A stretch of 59,449 nt of DNA from Clostridia bacterium (lineage in GTDB: Bacteria; Bacillota; Clostridia; Oscillospirales; Acutalibacteraceae). Position 1 is the stretch's first letter; each line of letters starts with the position of its first letter. Of the stretch, positions 32,986-42,122 are shown piece after piece. A model generated the notes under the pieces. That model was not told the DNA's origin, did no database searches, and saw only the letters and a program-made list of their open reading frames with translations. Location: the NCBI GenBank assembly GCA_017435665.1, contig JAFSEP010000024.1, positions 1 to 59,449 on the forward strand. The letters run 5' to 3'. The position numbers and the translations under genes were made by a program.

Positions 32986-33580
32986 TATAGAGCCTCTTTT
33001 CTTTGATATATGCCCACACCTTCTCACCTGTCAGGGATGATACATCCTCACCCCTTGCCACCATCTCCCTTATCCGAGTTGATGAAAGCACCGTTGGTTC
33101 AAGTGAGGAAAAAACTATATCTCCTTCACCAAGTCCGAGGGCTTCAATGGCATAAGCCTTCATATGAGCATTATCAATATCGTTTTCCCTTGTCAGCACG
33201 CAGAGGGTGCATTTTCTGAGGATATCCTCATATCTGTACCACTTGTGAAAGCTGAGAAGCATATCCGAGCCGATTATTAAATACAACTCAGCTTCGGGAT
33301 ACTTTTCCTCAAGCTGACAAAGTGTGTCATAAGTGTAGCTTTTTCCCTGACGCCGGATTTCCATATCGCTGATTTCGGTATTCTCCGCATCAAAGAGAAG
33401 TCTGCACATCTCGAGCCTGTCCTCGCCGTCTGCAAGGCTCTGAGCCTGCTTGTGAGGTGGCTGATATGTGGGTATGATAATCAGCTTATCAAAACTCAGT
33501 CTGCGGGAAAAATCCTCAGCAATATTCAGATGTGCCAGATGGGGCGGATTGAATGTGCCGCCGAAAATTCCTATCTTCAT
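32978..33580 (-). CDS. nadD: Nicotinate-nucleotide adenylyltransferase
   Basis: 200 residues. It makes deamido-NAD from nicotinate mononucleotide and ATP. The nucleotidyltransferase signature GGTFNPPHLAH (8-18) and the downstream IGSDMLLSFHKW and SSTRIRE motifs are present. Its start overlaps yhbY by four nt and its end overlaps yqeK by eight nt, so the three genes are translationally coupled. Confidence 0.95.
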   Translation of the reverse strand: MKIGIFGGTFNPPHLAHLNIAEDFSRRLSFDKLIIIPTYQPPHKQAQSLADGEDRLEMCRLLFDAENTEISDMEIRRQGKSYTYDTLCQLEEKYPEAELYLIIGSDMLLSFHKWYRYEDILRKCTLCVLTRENDIDNAHMKAYAIEALGLGEGDIVFSSLEPTVLSSTRIREMVARGEDVSSLTGEKVWAYIKEKRLYNV

Positions 33581-33951
33581 CTTGAAAAACGCTTTCCCTT
33601 ATTTTCCTTTGCGGCCTTTGCCATTCTTGCCTTTTTCTCAGCGAGCTTTTTTGCCTTTTCTTTTTCCTTTGCCTTTTTGGCAATTTCAGGGTTTTCTCTG
33701 TATAAAACGATAACACCGCCAACAACCTGAATAACCTCGCTGTTTGTTGCCTGAGCCAGCTCATCGGCAACCTCTCTGGGTGTTACGGGTGAGGATTCGA
33801 GAAGCACCTTCACCTTGATAAGCTCTCTTGCAGTAAGTGCATCGTCTGTCTGCTTGATTATGGCATCACTCATTCCGCCCTTGCCTATCTGGAACAAGGG
33901 AGTAAGTGAGTTGGCTTTTGCTCGCCAGCCTGCTCTTTCTTTACCTGTCAT
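33577..33951 (-). CDS. yhbY: YhbY-type CRM-domain RNA-binding protein
   Basis: 124 residues. The CRM fold is recognisable from FQIGKGGMSDAI (the GxxG loop) and TARELIKVKVL. YhbY proteins associate with pre-50S ribosomal particles. A lysine/alanine-rich C-terminal extension (about residues 92-124) lengthens the usual ~100-residue protein and probably adds RNA affinity. It overlaps rdgB by 11 nt and nadD by 4 nt. Confidence 0.9.
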   Translation of the reverse strand: MTGKERAGWRAKANSLTPLFQIGKGGMSDAIIKQTDDALTARELIKVKVLLESSPVTPREVADELAQATNSEVIQVVGGVIVLYRENPEIAKKAKEKEKAKKLAEKKARMAKAAKENKGKRFSR

Positions 33952-34561
33952 TTTTTATCTCCTTAGGATTATATCTTAACATTTCCGGTAATATCTTAAC
34001 CAATTCTCTGAGTGCATTTCCTCTGTGGCTAACGGCATCCTTTTCTTCCTTGCTGAACTGAGCAAAGCTTCTGTCACCTACCATAAACAAGGGGTCATAG
34101 CCGAAGCCTCCGTCACCGAGTCTTTCATAGCCTATTTTCCCCTCGCAGACACCTGAAACGGTTATCTGTCTGCCGTCGGGGAAAACACAGCATACTGCAC
34201 TTTTGAACCTTGCTGTTCTTTTTTCATCGGGTACACCTTCAAGGAGGGCGAGAAGCTTATCGTTGTTTGCTTCATCGTCACCGTGTTTGCCTGCAAATCT
34301 TGCGGAATATACTCCAGGTGCGCCGTCAAGATAGTCAACCATAAGCCCCGAATCGTCAGCTATGCAGGGCATACCGCTTTCACGGCAGCCGCTTTCAGCC
34401 TTTATATATGCATTCTCTTCAAAGGTTGTTCCCGTTTCCTCTGCATCGGTAAGCTCAACGCCCTTTTCATCCGCAGTGAACACGTTGATTCCCAAGGGTG
34501 CGAGAATTCTCTGAAGCTCATCACGCTTTTTAAGGTTATGAGTTGCGATTATAAAATCCAT
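33941..34561 (-). CDS. rdgB: XTP/dITP pyrophosphatase (RdgB/HAM1)
   Basis: 206 residues. It removes non-canonical purine triphosphates such as ITP and XTP. The family pattern is IIATHNLKKRDEL at the N-terminus, then ENAYIKA, ADDSGLMVDYLDGAPGVYSARFAG, GFGYDPLF and FAQFSKEEKDAVSHRG. The ATG overlaps the ftsY stop by one base (TGATG). It sits between ftsY and yhbY in the long block. Confidence 0.95.
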   Translation of the reverse strand: MDFIIATHNLKKRDELQRILAPLGINVFTADEKGVELTDAEETGTTFEENAYIKAESGCRESGMPCIADDSGLMVDYLDGAPGVYSARFAGKHGDDEANNDKLLALLEGVPDEKRTARFKSAVCCVFPDGRQITVSGVCEGKIGYERLGDGGFGYDPLFMVGDRSFAQFSKEEKDAVSHRGNALRELVKILPEMLRYNPKEIKNDR

Positions 34562-35496
34562 CAGTCATCCTCCTTGACTGTCTCGGCTGTGTTTTCAAAC
34601 AGAGCCTTTGCAAATGCGGAGGGGTTGAAGGGCTGAAGGTCGTCTATGCCTTCGCCCACGCCGATGAACTTAACGGGAAGCTTCAGCTCATTCTTGATAG
34701 CAAGAACAACACCGCCTCTTGCAGTACCGTCAAGCTTTGTCAGAGCGATACCCGTAATCTCGGCAACGTTCATAAATTCCCTTGCCTGATTTACAGCGTT
34801 CTGACCTGTTGTGGCATCAAGGACAAGAAGAATTTCACGGTCAGACCAGGGAAGCTCTCTGTCAATAACTCTGTAAATCTTTGCAAGCTCATCCATAAGG
34901 TTCTTCTTATTATGAAGTCTGCCTGCTGTATCGCAGATGATGATATCGCAGTCTCTTGCAATACCTGCATTGATTGTGTCGAACACAACTGCGGCTGGGT
35001 CAGCGCCTTCCTTATGCTTGATAATATCAACATCGGCTCTCTCAGCCCAGATTTCAAGCTGTTCAATAGCTGCAGCTCTGAAGGTATCCGCAGCACCGAG
35101 GATAACCTTTTTACCCTCTGCCTTATATCTTGCGGCAAGCTTACCGATTGTGGTTGTCTTACCCACACCGTTTACACCGATAACAAGCACGATTGAAGGA
35201 ATGGTAACAAGACCCATATCCTCACCGCCCTGAAGCATATCGGAAACGATATCTGCAATTATCATCTTTGCGTGCTTGGGGTTACGCACCTCGTTTTTGT
35301 CAACTCTCTTGCGAAGCTCCGCAACGATATCCTGAGCTGTCTGAACACCAACATCACCCATTACAAGAACTTCCTCAAGCTCTTCATAAAGGTCGTCATT
35401 TATTTCTTCATATGCACCGAGCACATCTTCTATTGCACCTGATACATTCTCTCTTGTTTTTTTAAGACCGAAGCCTAATTTTCTGAAAATACCCAT
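34561..35496 (-). CDS. ftsY: Signal recognition particle receptor FtsY
   Basis: 311 residues, with only a short acidic A region, as usual in Gram-positives. It docks SRP-ribosome complexes at the membrane. The NG domain shows GVNGVGKTTT (G1), DTFRAAAIEQL (G2), DTAGRLHNKKNLMDEL (G3), TKLDGTARGG (G4) and GVGEGIDDLQPF (G5). It lies 34 nt after smc, a widespread Firmicutes arrangement (rnc-smc-ftsY). Confidence 0.97.
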   Translation of the reverse strand: MGIFRKLGFGLKKTRENVSGAIEDVLGAYEEINDDLYEELEEVLVMGDVGVQTAQDIVAELRKRVDKNEVRNPKHAKMIIADIVSDMLQGGEDMGLVTIPSIVLVIGVNGVGKTTTIGKLAARYKAEGKKVILGAADTFRAAAIEQLEIWAERADVDIIKHKEGADPAAVVFDTINAGIARDCDIIICDTAGRLHNKKNLMDELAKIYRVIDRELPWSDREILLVLDATTGQNAVNQAREFMNVAEITGIALTKLDGTARGGVVLAIKNELKLPVKFIGVGEGIDDLQPFNPSAFAKALFENTAETVKEDD

Positions 35497-35530
35497 AATT
35501 AAACCTCCTTTTCAGTATTGCGAATATTAA

Positions 35531-38500
35531 TTATGTAATACCCATACGTCTTGCCATTTCTGCTGTTTTCAGCTCAAGCAGCTTTGACACGCCTTCCTCC
35601 TGCATTGTAACGCCGTAAAGCACGTCAGCTTCTTCCATAGAGCCTCGTCTGTGTGTAATTAGTACGAACTGGGTTGTATCGGTCATTCTTCTCAGGTACT
35701 GAGCATACTTCGATACGTTAACCTCGTCAAGTGCCGCCTCAACCTCGTCAAAGATACAGAATGGAGCAGGGTTGACCTTGATAATTGAAATGAGAAGGGC
35801 AATAGCTGAAAGTGCCTTTTCACCGCCTGAAAGAAGGTCAATGTTCTGAACATTCTTTCCGGGAGGCTGTACCTTGATTTCAATGTTACTTCCGAGAACA
35901 TCCGAGGGATCCTCAAGACGAAGCTCTGCCATACCTCCGGCAAAAAGCTCCCTGAAGGTAACGGAGAATTCTCTGTTGATCTTTGCAAACTGCTCTCTGA
36001 ACTGCTCTGCCATTTTTGCCGTCAGCTCATCAATGAGCTTTATAAGCTCTGCCTTGCTCTTTTCAACATCCTCAACCTGAGAGGACATAAACTCATATCT
36101 TTCGCCGACTTCCTTGTATTCCTCGATTGCGCCCACATTGACACTGCCGAGGGCTCTTATCTGGCTTCTCAGCTCATGGAGACGTCTTTGTGACTTAGCC
36201 ACATCCTCAATAACAATACCGAGCTGCTCTGCCTCACGTCTTGTAAGCTGATACTCGTCATAGAGCTTATTGATGGTCTCGTCATACTCCTTGAGCATGG
36301 TGACCTTTCTTTCTTCAAGTCGGGCAAGCTCACCGCTGATTTTTTCACGCTCCGTTGTCTTGTTTCTTTCAAGAATACGAAGCTTTGTGGACTGAGCCTC
36401 AGCCTCGTTACGCTCCTCCTGAAGCTTTGCAATGGTTTCCTTGGAGGAAGCACCGCTGTTTCTCAGCTCAAGAGCCTGAAGTCTGAGCTTTTCGATTTCT
36501 TCTGCTGTTTCTTTATTCTTATTTTCAATTTCCTCAATTTCCTTGTCAAGCTCAAGCACCTTGTCGCTCTGTGAGCCGATTCGGTTTTTAAGGTCTTCTA
36601 TACTGTCACGTCTTACCTGAATATCCTTTTCGGCATTATGGATAGCCATATTGATATCAGTTGCCTTTTTGCTAATTTCTTCCTTGAGAAGTGCAGTCTT
36701 TTCCCTTTCCTCACCGATTTCGGCAAGCTTTGCTTCAGCCTCATCGAGCTCTGCAGAAATCTCTGCAACCTTCTTCTCTGCTTCTTTGCAGCCCTTTCTT
36801 ATCTGAGCAATTCTTTCCTCTGAGGAAAGCTTTTCCTGATTAAGCTCATCAAGGGTATGCTGTGCATCGTCGAGCTGCTGCTGAACAAGGCTGAGCTCGC
36901 CCTGCTTACGGATTCTTGCTTCCTGAGAATTGAGAAGGTCGGCCTTTGCACCGTCAAGCTCTGCAGTAACGTTTGCAAGATCCTCGCTGAGCACCTTATA
37001 ATCCTCCTGCATAAGTCTGAGCCTTGCAGAAAGCTCCTGAGTGATCTTTCTGATGTTTTCAATCTCGGTTGAACGGGAAAGAATACCTGCATTCTGGGTT
37101 CTTGAGCCACCCGTCATTGAACCGCCGGCATTGATAACCTGACCGTCAAGGGTAACTATCTTGAAACGGTTGGAATACTTCTTACCGATAGCAATGGCGC
37201 AATCCATATCCTCTGCAACAACAGTTCTGCCGAGAAGGTTTTTAATTATTGCATCATACTTCTTATCATAAGAAAGAAGCTCTGTGGCAATATTCACAAA
37301 ACCGTAGCAATCCTCAAGTCCGCTTTCCTGAAGGCTCTTTGCCTTTATTGCAGTAAGAGGAAGGAAGGTTGCACGGCCTGCATTGCTTCTTTTAAGGAAC
37401 TCAATGGCACGCTTTGCATCGTTTTCATTATCTGTAACAATGTTCTGTATTGCGGCACCGAAGGCTGTTTCAACTGCAACCGCATACTTATCATTAACGG
37501 TAATAAGCTGAGAAACTGCACCGTGTATACCTCTGAGCGTACCACGCTTTGTCTCCCTCATAACAGCCTTTACCGCACCCGAATAGCCCTCCATATTCTT
37601 CTCAAGGTCTTCCAGCATCTTTGCTCTTGATTCCTTCTTCTGAATATCGAAAGCCTTATCGTCAATCTGCTTTTTAAGCTCGTCTGTTTTAGCAAGCCTG
37701 TTATTATATCTGAGTGTGTAGCCGCTGACCGTATTGTTGAGTGAAACGATATTTTCCTCAATGGCATCAAGCTCACTCTGCTGTGTATTTCTCTGCTCTT
37801 CAAGCTCTCTTACATTTTCTTTCCTAGCTTCAATAAGCTCATCTATGGTGCTTTCTCTTGAAGAAATCTCATCAATGGCAGACTGAGCCGTTGACGCTGC
37901 AACACGGTTGTCTGCAAGCTCCTTTGTAAGTGAAGCAATCTGCGCTGAAACACGGTTGCTTTCGTCTGAAAGTGAACCGCCTTTTTCCTGAGTCTTTGAA
38001 ATCTGCTCTGCAAAATCAAGAAGCTGTCTCTGTTTCTCCTGAGATAAAGCAGTAAGTTCTTCTATTTCTTTTTCGTTGTTAGCAATTTCTTTTTCAATGG
38101 TTTCTTTTGCACTTGTATTTTCATTCTTCTCCCTGATAATTCTTTCGATAGTCTCTTTATTGTGACCGATTGAATTTTCAAGAACAGCTATATTTGCATC
38201 AATAGCCATAGCGTTTTCTTCGAACTTTGAAACGCTCTGACGGATTTCTTCGATCTGAACGGTAATCTTCTGCGACTGAGCTATTGCTTCCTCAATCTTT
38301 TCTTCAATGGTTGTCAATTCAATCTCAGCCTGCTCATACTGATTTGTGGCAATACTGAGCTTGTCCTCCTGCTCTTTAAGTTCCCTCTTTGCTTTTTCAA
38401 TGGTATGAAGCCAGAGACCAATTTCAAGATCCTTTTTCTCTGAAGCAAGAACAAGAAACTTTTCAGCCTTCTCACTCTGCACTTTAAGAGGTCCGATTCT

Positions 38501-39103
38501 GTTTTCAAGCTCCGTGAGAATATCACGAAGTCTGACAAGGTTTTCTTCAGCCTGAGCAAGTCTTCTGAGGGAGTCGTTTCTTGAATAACGGTAGTGTGAA
38601 ATGCCTGCCGCTTCCTCAAACATTTCACGTCTCTCGTTGCCTCTGGTTGAAATCATTGTATCGATTTTACCCTGACTGACCATTGAATAACCGTCACGTC
38701 CAAGACCCGTATCCATAAACATTTCGTGGATATCACGAAGTCTGACGGTTTCACCGTTAATGGCATATTCGCTGTCGCCGGAACGGTAATAGCGTCTTGT
38801 GACCGATACCACGTCTGTGTCGTATTTCTTTATGCTTTTATCCGTATTATCAAGCTTGAGGGTAACCTCTGCATAGCCAACGGGACGGCGGATGCTTGTG
38901 CCGCTGAAGATGACGTCTTCCATCTTTGAGCCTCTGAGACTCTTGGTTGACTGCTCACCGAGTACCCAACGTATAGCGTCAGAAATATTACTTTTACCGC
39001 TTCCGTTAGGGCCGACAACTGCTGTTATTCCCTTTTCAAATTCAAATACGGTTTTATCTGCAAAGGACTTGAAGCCCTGCATCTCCAATGCTTTTAAAAT
39101 CAT
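35531..39103 (-). CDS. smc: Chromosome partition protein SMC
   Basis: 1190 residues, full length. SMC dimers organise and segregate the chromosome together with ScpA/ScpB, which are not in this window. The N-terminal ATPase half has GPNGSGKSNISDAIRWVLGE, two long coiled coils flank the hinge (about 510-660, with GIHGAVSQL and the conserved TGGSRTQNAG behind it), and the C-terminal half has the signature LLSGGEKALSAIALL and Walker B FCIFDEVEAALDE. The rnc - radical SAM - smc - ftsY order is typical for clostridia. Confidence 0.97.
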   Translation of the reverse strand: MILKALEMQGFKSFADKTVFEFEKGITAVVGPNGSGKSNISDAIRWVLGEQSTKSLRGSKMEDVIFSGTSIRRPVGYAEVTLKLDNTDKSIKKYDTDVVSVTRRYYRSGDSEYAINGETVRLRDIHEMFMDTGLGRDGYSMVSQGKIDTMISTRGNERREMFEEAAGISHYRYSRNDSLRRLAQAEENLVRLRDILTELENRIGPLKVQSEKAEKFLVLASEKKDLEIGLWLHTIEKAKRELKEQEDKLSIATNQYEQAEIELTTIEEKIEEAIAQSQKITVQIEEIRQSVSKFEENAMAIDANIAVLENSIGHNKETIERIIREKNENTSAKETIEKEIANNEKEIEELTALSQEKQRQLLDFAEQISKTQEKGGSLSDESNRVSAQIASLTKELADNRVAASTAQSAIDEISSRESTIDELIEARKENVRELEEQRNTQQSELDAIEENIVSLNNTVSGYTLRYNNRLAKTDELKKQIDDKAFDIQKKESRAKMLEDLEKNMEGYSGAVKAVMRETKRGTLRGIHGAVSQLITVNDKYAVAVETAFGAAIQNIVTDNENDAKRAIEFLKRSNAGRATFLPLTAIKAKSLQESGLEDCYGFVNIATELLSYDKKYDAIIKNLLGRTVVAEDMDCAIAIGKKYSNRFKIVTLDGQVINAGGSMTGGSRTQNAGILSRSTEIENIRKITQELSARLRLMQEDYKVLSEDLANVTAELDGAKADLLNSQEARIRKQGELSLVQQQLDDAQHTLDELNQEKLSSEERIAQIRKGCKEAEKKVAEISAELDEAEAKLAEIGEEREKTALLKEEISKKATDINMAIHNAEKDIQVRRDSIEDLKNRIGSQSDKVLELDKEIEEIENKNKETAEEIEKLRLQALELRNSGASSKETIAKLQEERNEAEAQSTKLRILERNKTTEREKISGELARLEERKVTMLKEYDETINKLYDEYQLTRREAEQLGIVIEDVAKSQRRLHELRSQIRALGSVNVGAIEEYKEVGERYEFMSSQVEDVEKSKAELIKLIDELTAKMAEQFREQFAKINREFSVTFRELFAGGMAELRLEDPSDVLGSNIEIKVQPPGKNVQNIDLLSGGEKALSAIALLISIIKVNPAPFCIFDEVEAALDEVNVSKYAQYLRRMTDTTQFVLITHRRGSMEEADVLYGVTMQEEGVSKLLELKTAEMARRMGIT

Positions 39104-39108
39104 CTGAG

Positions 39109-40113
39109 TTATCCTTTCGGTATGATAGTAAGTTCATACTTTTTAAAGGCAGGATTCTGAACTACCGAGCATCTGTAACCCATTTCTTCAAGATGCTTCA
39201 GATTAGTTTTTTTCTGCCCTGTCAGCTGAGAAATAAATTTCGTGCCGACGGTTATTTCTATTTCCCCGTAAGGTATGCCCACGAGTTTTTCTTTTATTTT
39301 ATCAAGGTATATCCTGCTTTCGCAAAGCTCTCTGAACGCAGGATGATACACCCCTGCCACGAAGCCCTCCTCCACGTTTCCGCCCGAATGAAGACCGAGT
39401 CTTATGACGGGTATGTCTGCATTGTGGAACATCAGAAGAAGCTTGCTGCAAAGCTCCACCCCTTCCTCAAGGGTCTGTACCCTGTATTCACCTGCTGTAT
39501 ATTTATCGCACAGCATTGTTCCTTCAAGCACCACCGTGGGATAAATCCTCACCGTATCGGGAGAGAGTTCAATAATCTTCTCAGCAGTCTCAATATCCTT
39601 TGTGCTGTCGGACATATAAAGTCCGGTCATCATCTGCAGACCAAGCTCAAAGCCTTTGCTTTTTATAAGACCTGACGCCCTGACAACTGCCTGAGCATCG
39701 TGCCCTCTCAGGTTAGCCCTAAGCACCCCGTCATCCATACTCTGACAGCCAAGCTCTATTGCCGTTACACCGTAGCTTTTAAGTATGCCGAGCACTTCTT
39801 CATCAATGCAGTCGGGTCTTGTGGAAACTCTTATTCCCTTTACCTGACCGACTCTGATAAACTCCGACGCAGCTTCAAGAAGGGATATCATATAGTCTCT
39901 GTCAATTGCCGTAAAGCTGCCGCCGAAAAAGGCAATCTCAGCCTGAGCGCAGTCTCTTCCCTCAAGGGCGGTATTTACTGCCGATTTCACATCGTCTGCA
40001 TTAATCTGTTTTGCCTGCCCTGATATGCTTTTCTGGTTACAGAAGCTGCACTGATTAGGGCAACCCATATGGGGTACAAACAAAGCTATGTTAATATGCT
40101 TCATATCATTCAA
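39109..40113 (-). CDS. Elp3-like radical SAM protein
   Basis: About 334 residues. An iron-sulfur cluster motif GCPNQCSFCNQ (CxxxCxxC) near the N-terminus, FFGGSFTA and STRPDCIDEE place it in the Elp3/oxygen-independent-coproporphyrinogen-type radical SAM group found between rnc and smc in many clostridia. Its substrate is not established; tRNA modification is a reasonable guess from Elp3. The start is ambiguous: TTG 40113 has GGGAG six nt upstream, while ATG 40104 is badly spaced; both lie around the end of rnc. Confidence 0.8.
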   Translation of the reverse strand: MNDMKHINIALFVPHMGCPNQCSFCNQKSISGQAKQINADDVKSAVNTALEGRDCAQAEIAFFGGSFTAIDRDYMISLLEAASEFIRVGQVKGIRVSTRPDCIDEEVLGILKSYGVTAIELGCQSMDDGVLRANLRGHDAQAVVRASGLIKSKGFELGLQMMTGLYMSDSTKDIETAEKIIELSPDTVRIYPTVVLEGTMLCDKYTAGEYRVQTLEEGVELCSKLLLMFHNADIPVIRLGLHSGGNVEEGFVAGVYHPAFRELCESRIYLDKIKEKLVGIPYGEIEITVGTKFISQLTGQKKTNLKHLEEMGYRCSVVQNPAFKKYELTIIPKG

Positions 40114-40789
40114 CCGCTACTCCCATAAGCTCAAGGGCACTTTTGGCCGCTTCCTGTTCGGCAAGCTTCTTGCTCTTGCCTGCTCCCTTACCGATAACGT
40201 TACTGTCAAGGTGAACCTCCACCTCAAAGCGCTTATCGTGATCAGGACCGCTTTCCCCCACAAGAACATAAGCAATATGCTCATCACGGTTTTTCTGTAT
40301 AATTTCCTGTAATGTAGTTTTGTAGTCACGGAAGTTGGGCTTTTCTATGTTTGCCTTGGAAATAAAACGAAGCACAAACCTTTCAGCCTCCTCCTTACCG
40401 CCGTCAAGATATATTGCGGCAATAACCGACTCAAAGGCATCTGACAGAATTGACGGTCTTTCTGCCCCGTGCATTCTCATTTCGCCTTTGCCCAAAAGCA
40501 GATATTTTCCCAGATCAAGCTCCTTGGCAAAAGCGAAAAGTGACTTTTCACATACAGTAGCCGCCCTGAGCTTTGTAAGCTCTCCCTCGGGCAGGTCGAA
40601 CTTTTTGTAAAAATATTCAGCCGTGATAACACCGAGAACCGAGTCTCCGAGGAACTCAAGTCTTTCATTGCTTCCCGATGCCAGATGGCGTTCATTGGCA
40701 TAGGAAGAATGGGTCAGTGCGTGGTTAAGAAGCCTTATATCCTTGAACTCATAACCTAACTTTTCTTCAAGCTCTGTCACTTTTCTCAC
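40106..40789 (-). CDS. rnc: Ribonuclease III
   Basis: 227 residues. It cleaves double-stranded RNA, including rRNA precursors. The catalytic domain has ALTHSSYANE, the signature NERLEFLGDSVLG and SDAFESVIAAIYLDGG; a double-stranded RNA binding domain follows from about residue 155 (DYKTTLQEIIQ to AEQEAAKSALE). It overlaps trmFO by four nt upstream and the radical SAM gene downstream. Confidence 0.96.
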   Translation of the reverse strand: MRKVTELEEKLGYEFKDIRLLNHALTHSSYANERHLASGSNERLEFLGDSVLGVITAEYFYKKFDLPEGELTKLRAATVCEKSLFAFAKELDLGKYLLLGKGEMRMHGAERPSILSDAFESVIAAIYLDGGKEEAERFVLRFISKANIEKPNFRDYKTTLQEIIQKNRDEHIAYVLVGESGPDHDKRFEVEVHLDSNVIGKGAGKSKKLAEQEAAKSALELMGVAVE

Positions 40790-42105
40790 TCCTTTATATT
40801 GTTTTCTTCCATAAATTTCATAAGGTCAGATATCCCTCTTTGTGAAAGGGCGGCATATCTTTCCTTCTTATCTCTTATATGAGGCTCAATGGGAGGAAGC
40901 ACACCGAAGTTTGCTCCCATGGGCTGAAAGTTTTTCACGCTTTCATCGCTTATGTATCTTGAAAGAGCGCCCATCATTGTAGTTTCAGGCAGGGTAACCG
41001 TATCAAGTCCTTCAATAAGCCTTGCCATATTTACACCTGCAAGTATTCCTGAGGATGCTGATTCCATATAACCTTCAACACCTGTTATCTGTCCTGCAAA
41101 GAAGAGGTTGCTTCTCTGTCTGAAGGAATAGTCCGAATTCAGAAGCTCAGGTGAGGAAATGAAGGTGTTTCTGTGCATAACACCGTATCTCATAAACTCT
41201 GCGTTTTCAAGGGCAGGAATCAGAGAAAATATCCTTTTCTGCTCGGCAAATTTAAGATTTGTCTGGAAGCCTACAAGGTTATAGAGAGTACCCATATTGT
41301 TTTCCTTGCGCAGCTGAAGCACAGCCCAGGGTCTGTGTCCCGTTCTCGGGTCTCTGAGCCCTACGGGCTTGAGAGGCCCGAAACGCATTGTGTTCTCCCC
41401 TCTTGAAGCCATAACCTCAATAGGCATACAGCCTTCATAAACGTCCTTGCGCTTGTCAAAGGAATGAAGCTCTGCACTCTCACCGTTTATAAGCTCATTA
41501 TAAAAATGCTCGTATTCTTCTTTATTCATCGGGCAATTAATGTAATCATCATCGCCGCCTCTGTCGTATCGGGAGGCTGTGAATGCCTTCTCCATATTGA
41601 TGCTGTCTGCAGAAACAATGGGTGCCGCCGCATCGAAGAAGTGGAGTCCCTCACCGCAAAGCTTACTGATGCTTTCGCTGAGGCTGTCACTTGCAAGAGG
41701 ACCTGCTGCAATAATTACATTGCCCTCAGGAATTTCCGTAACCTCTTCCCTTATGAGATTGATGTATTCGTTTTCCTTTATCTTTTCTGTGATTATCCTT
41801 GCAAACTCGTCTCTGTCAACTGCAAGAGCGCCTCCTGCATCGACCTTACACTCATCAGCCGCAAGCATACACAGTGAGCCGAAGCGGCGCATTTCTTCCT
41901 TGAGAAGTCCTGCCGCCGATTCAAGTCTCATAGCCTTGAGGGAATTTGAACATACCAGCTCGGCGAGATTTTCATTTTTATGGGCAGGTGAAAATTTAAC
42001 AGGCTTCATCTCGTAAAGATTAACCTTAATTTTTCTCTTTGCTAACTGCCATGCGGCTTCAACTCCTGCCATACCGCCGCCGATAACCGTTACTGTTCTT
42101 TCCAT
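40786..42105 (-). CDS. trmFO: Folate-dependent tRNA m5U54 methyltransferase TrmFO
   Basis: 439 residues. It makes 5-methyluridine at position 54 of the tRNA T-loop using methylene-tetrahydrofolate and FAD. The FAD-binding signature GGGMAGVEAAW (9-19), followed by LYEMKPVKFSPAHKN and LVCSNSLKA, identifies the family; a second motif GYMESASSGILAGVNMAR lies near the C-terminus. It is 17 nt after topA, and topA-trmFO adjacency is common in Firmicutes. Confidence 0.95.
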   Translation of the reverse strand: MERTVTVIGGGMAGVEAAWQLAKRKIKVNLYEMKPVKFSPAHKNENLAELVCSNSLKAMRLESAAGLLKEEMRRFGSLCMLAADECKVDAGGALAVDRDEFARIITEKIKENEYINLIREEVTEIPEGNVIIAAGPLASDSLSESISKLCGEGLHFFDAAAPIVSADSINMEKAFTASRYDRGGDDDYINCPMNKEEYEHFYNELINGESAELHSFDKRKDVYEGCMPIEVMASRGENTMRFGPLKPVGLRDPRTGHRPWAVLQLRKENNMGTLYNLVGFQTNLKFAEQKRIFSLIPALENAEFMRYGVMHRNTFISSPELLNSDYSFRQRSNLFFAGQITGVEGYMESASSGILAGVNMARLIEGLDTVTLPETTMMGALSRYISDESVKNFQPMGANFGVLPPIEPHIRDKKERYAALSQRGISDLMKFMEENNIKE

Positions 42106-42122
42106 TGCTTTTTATCCTTTGA

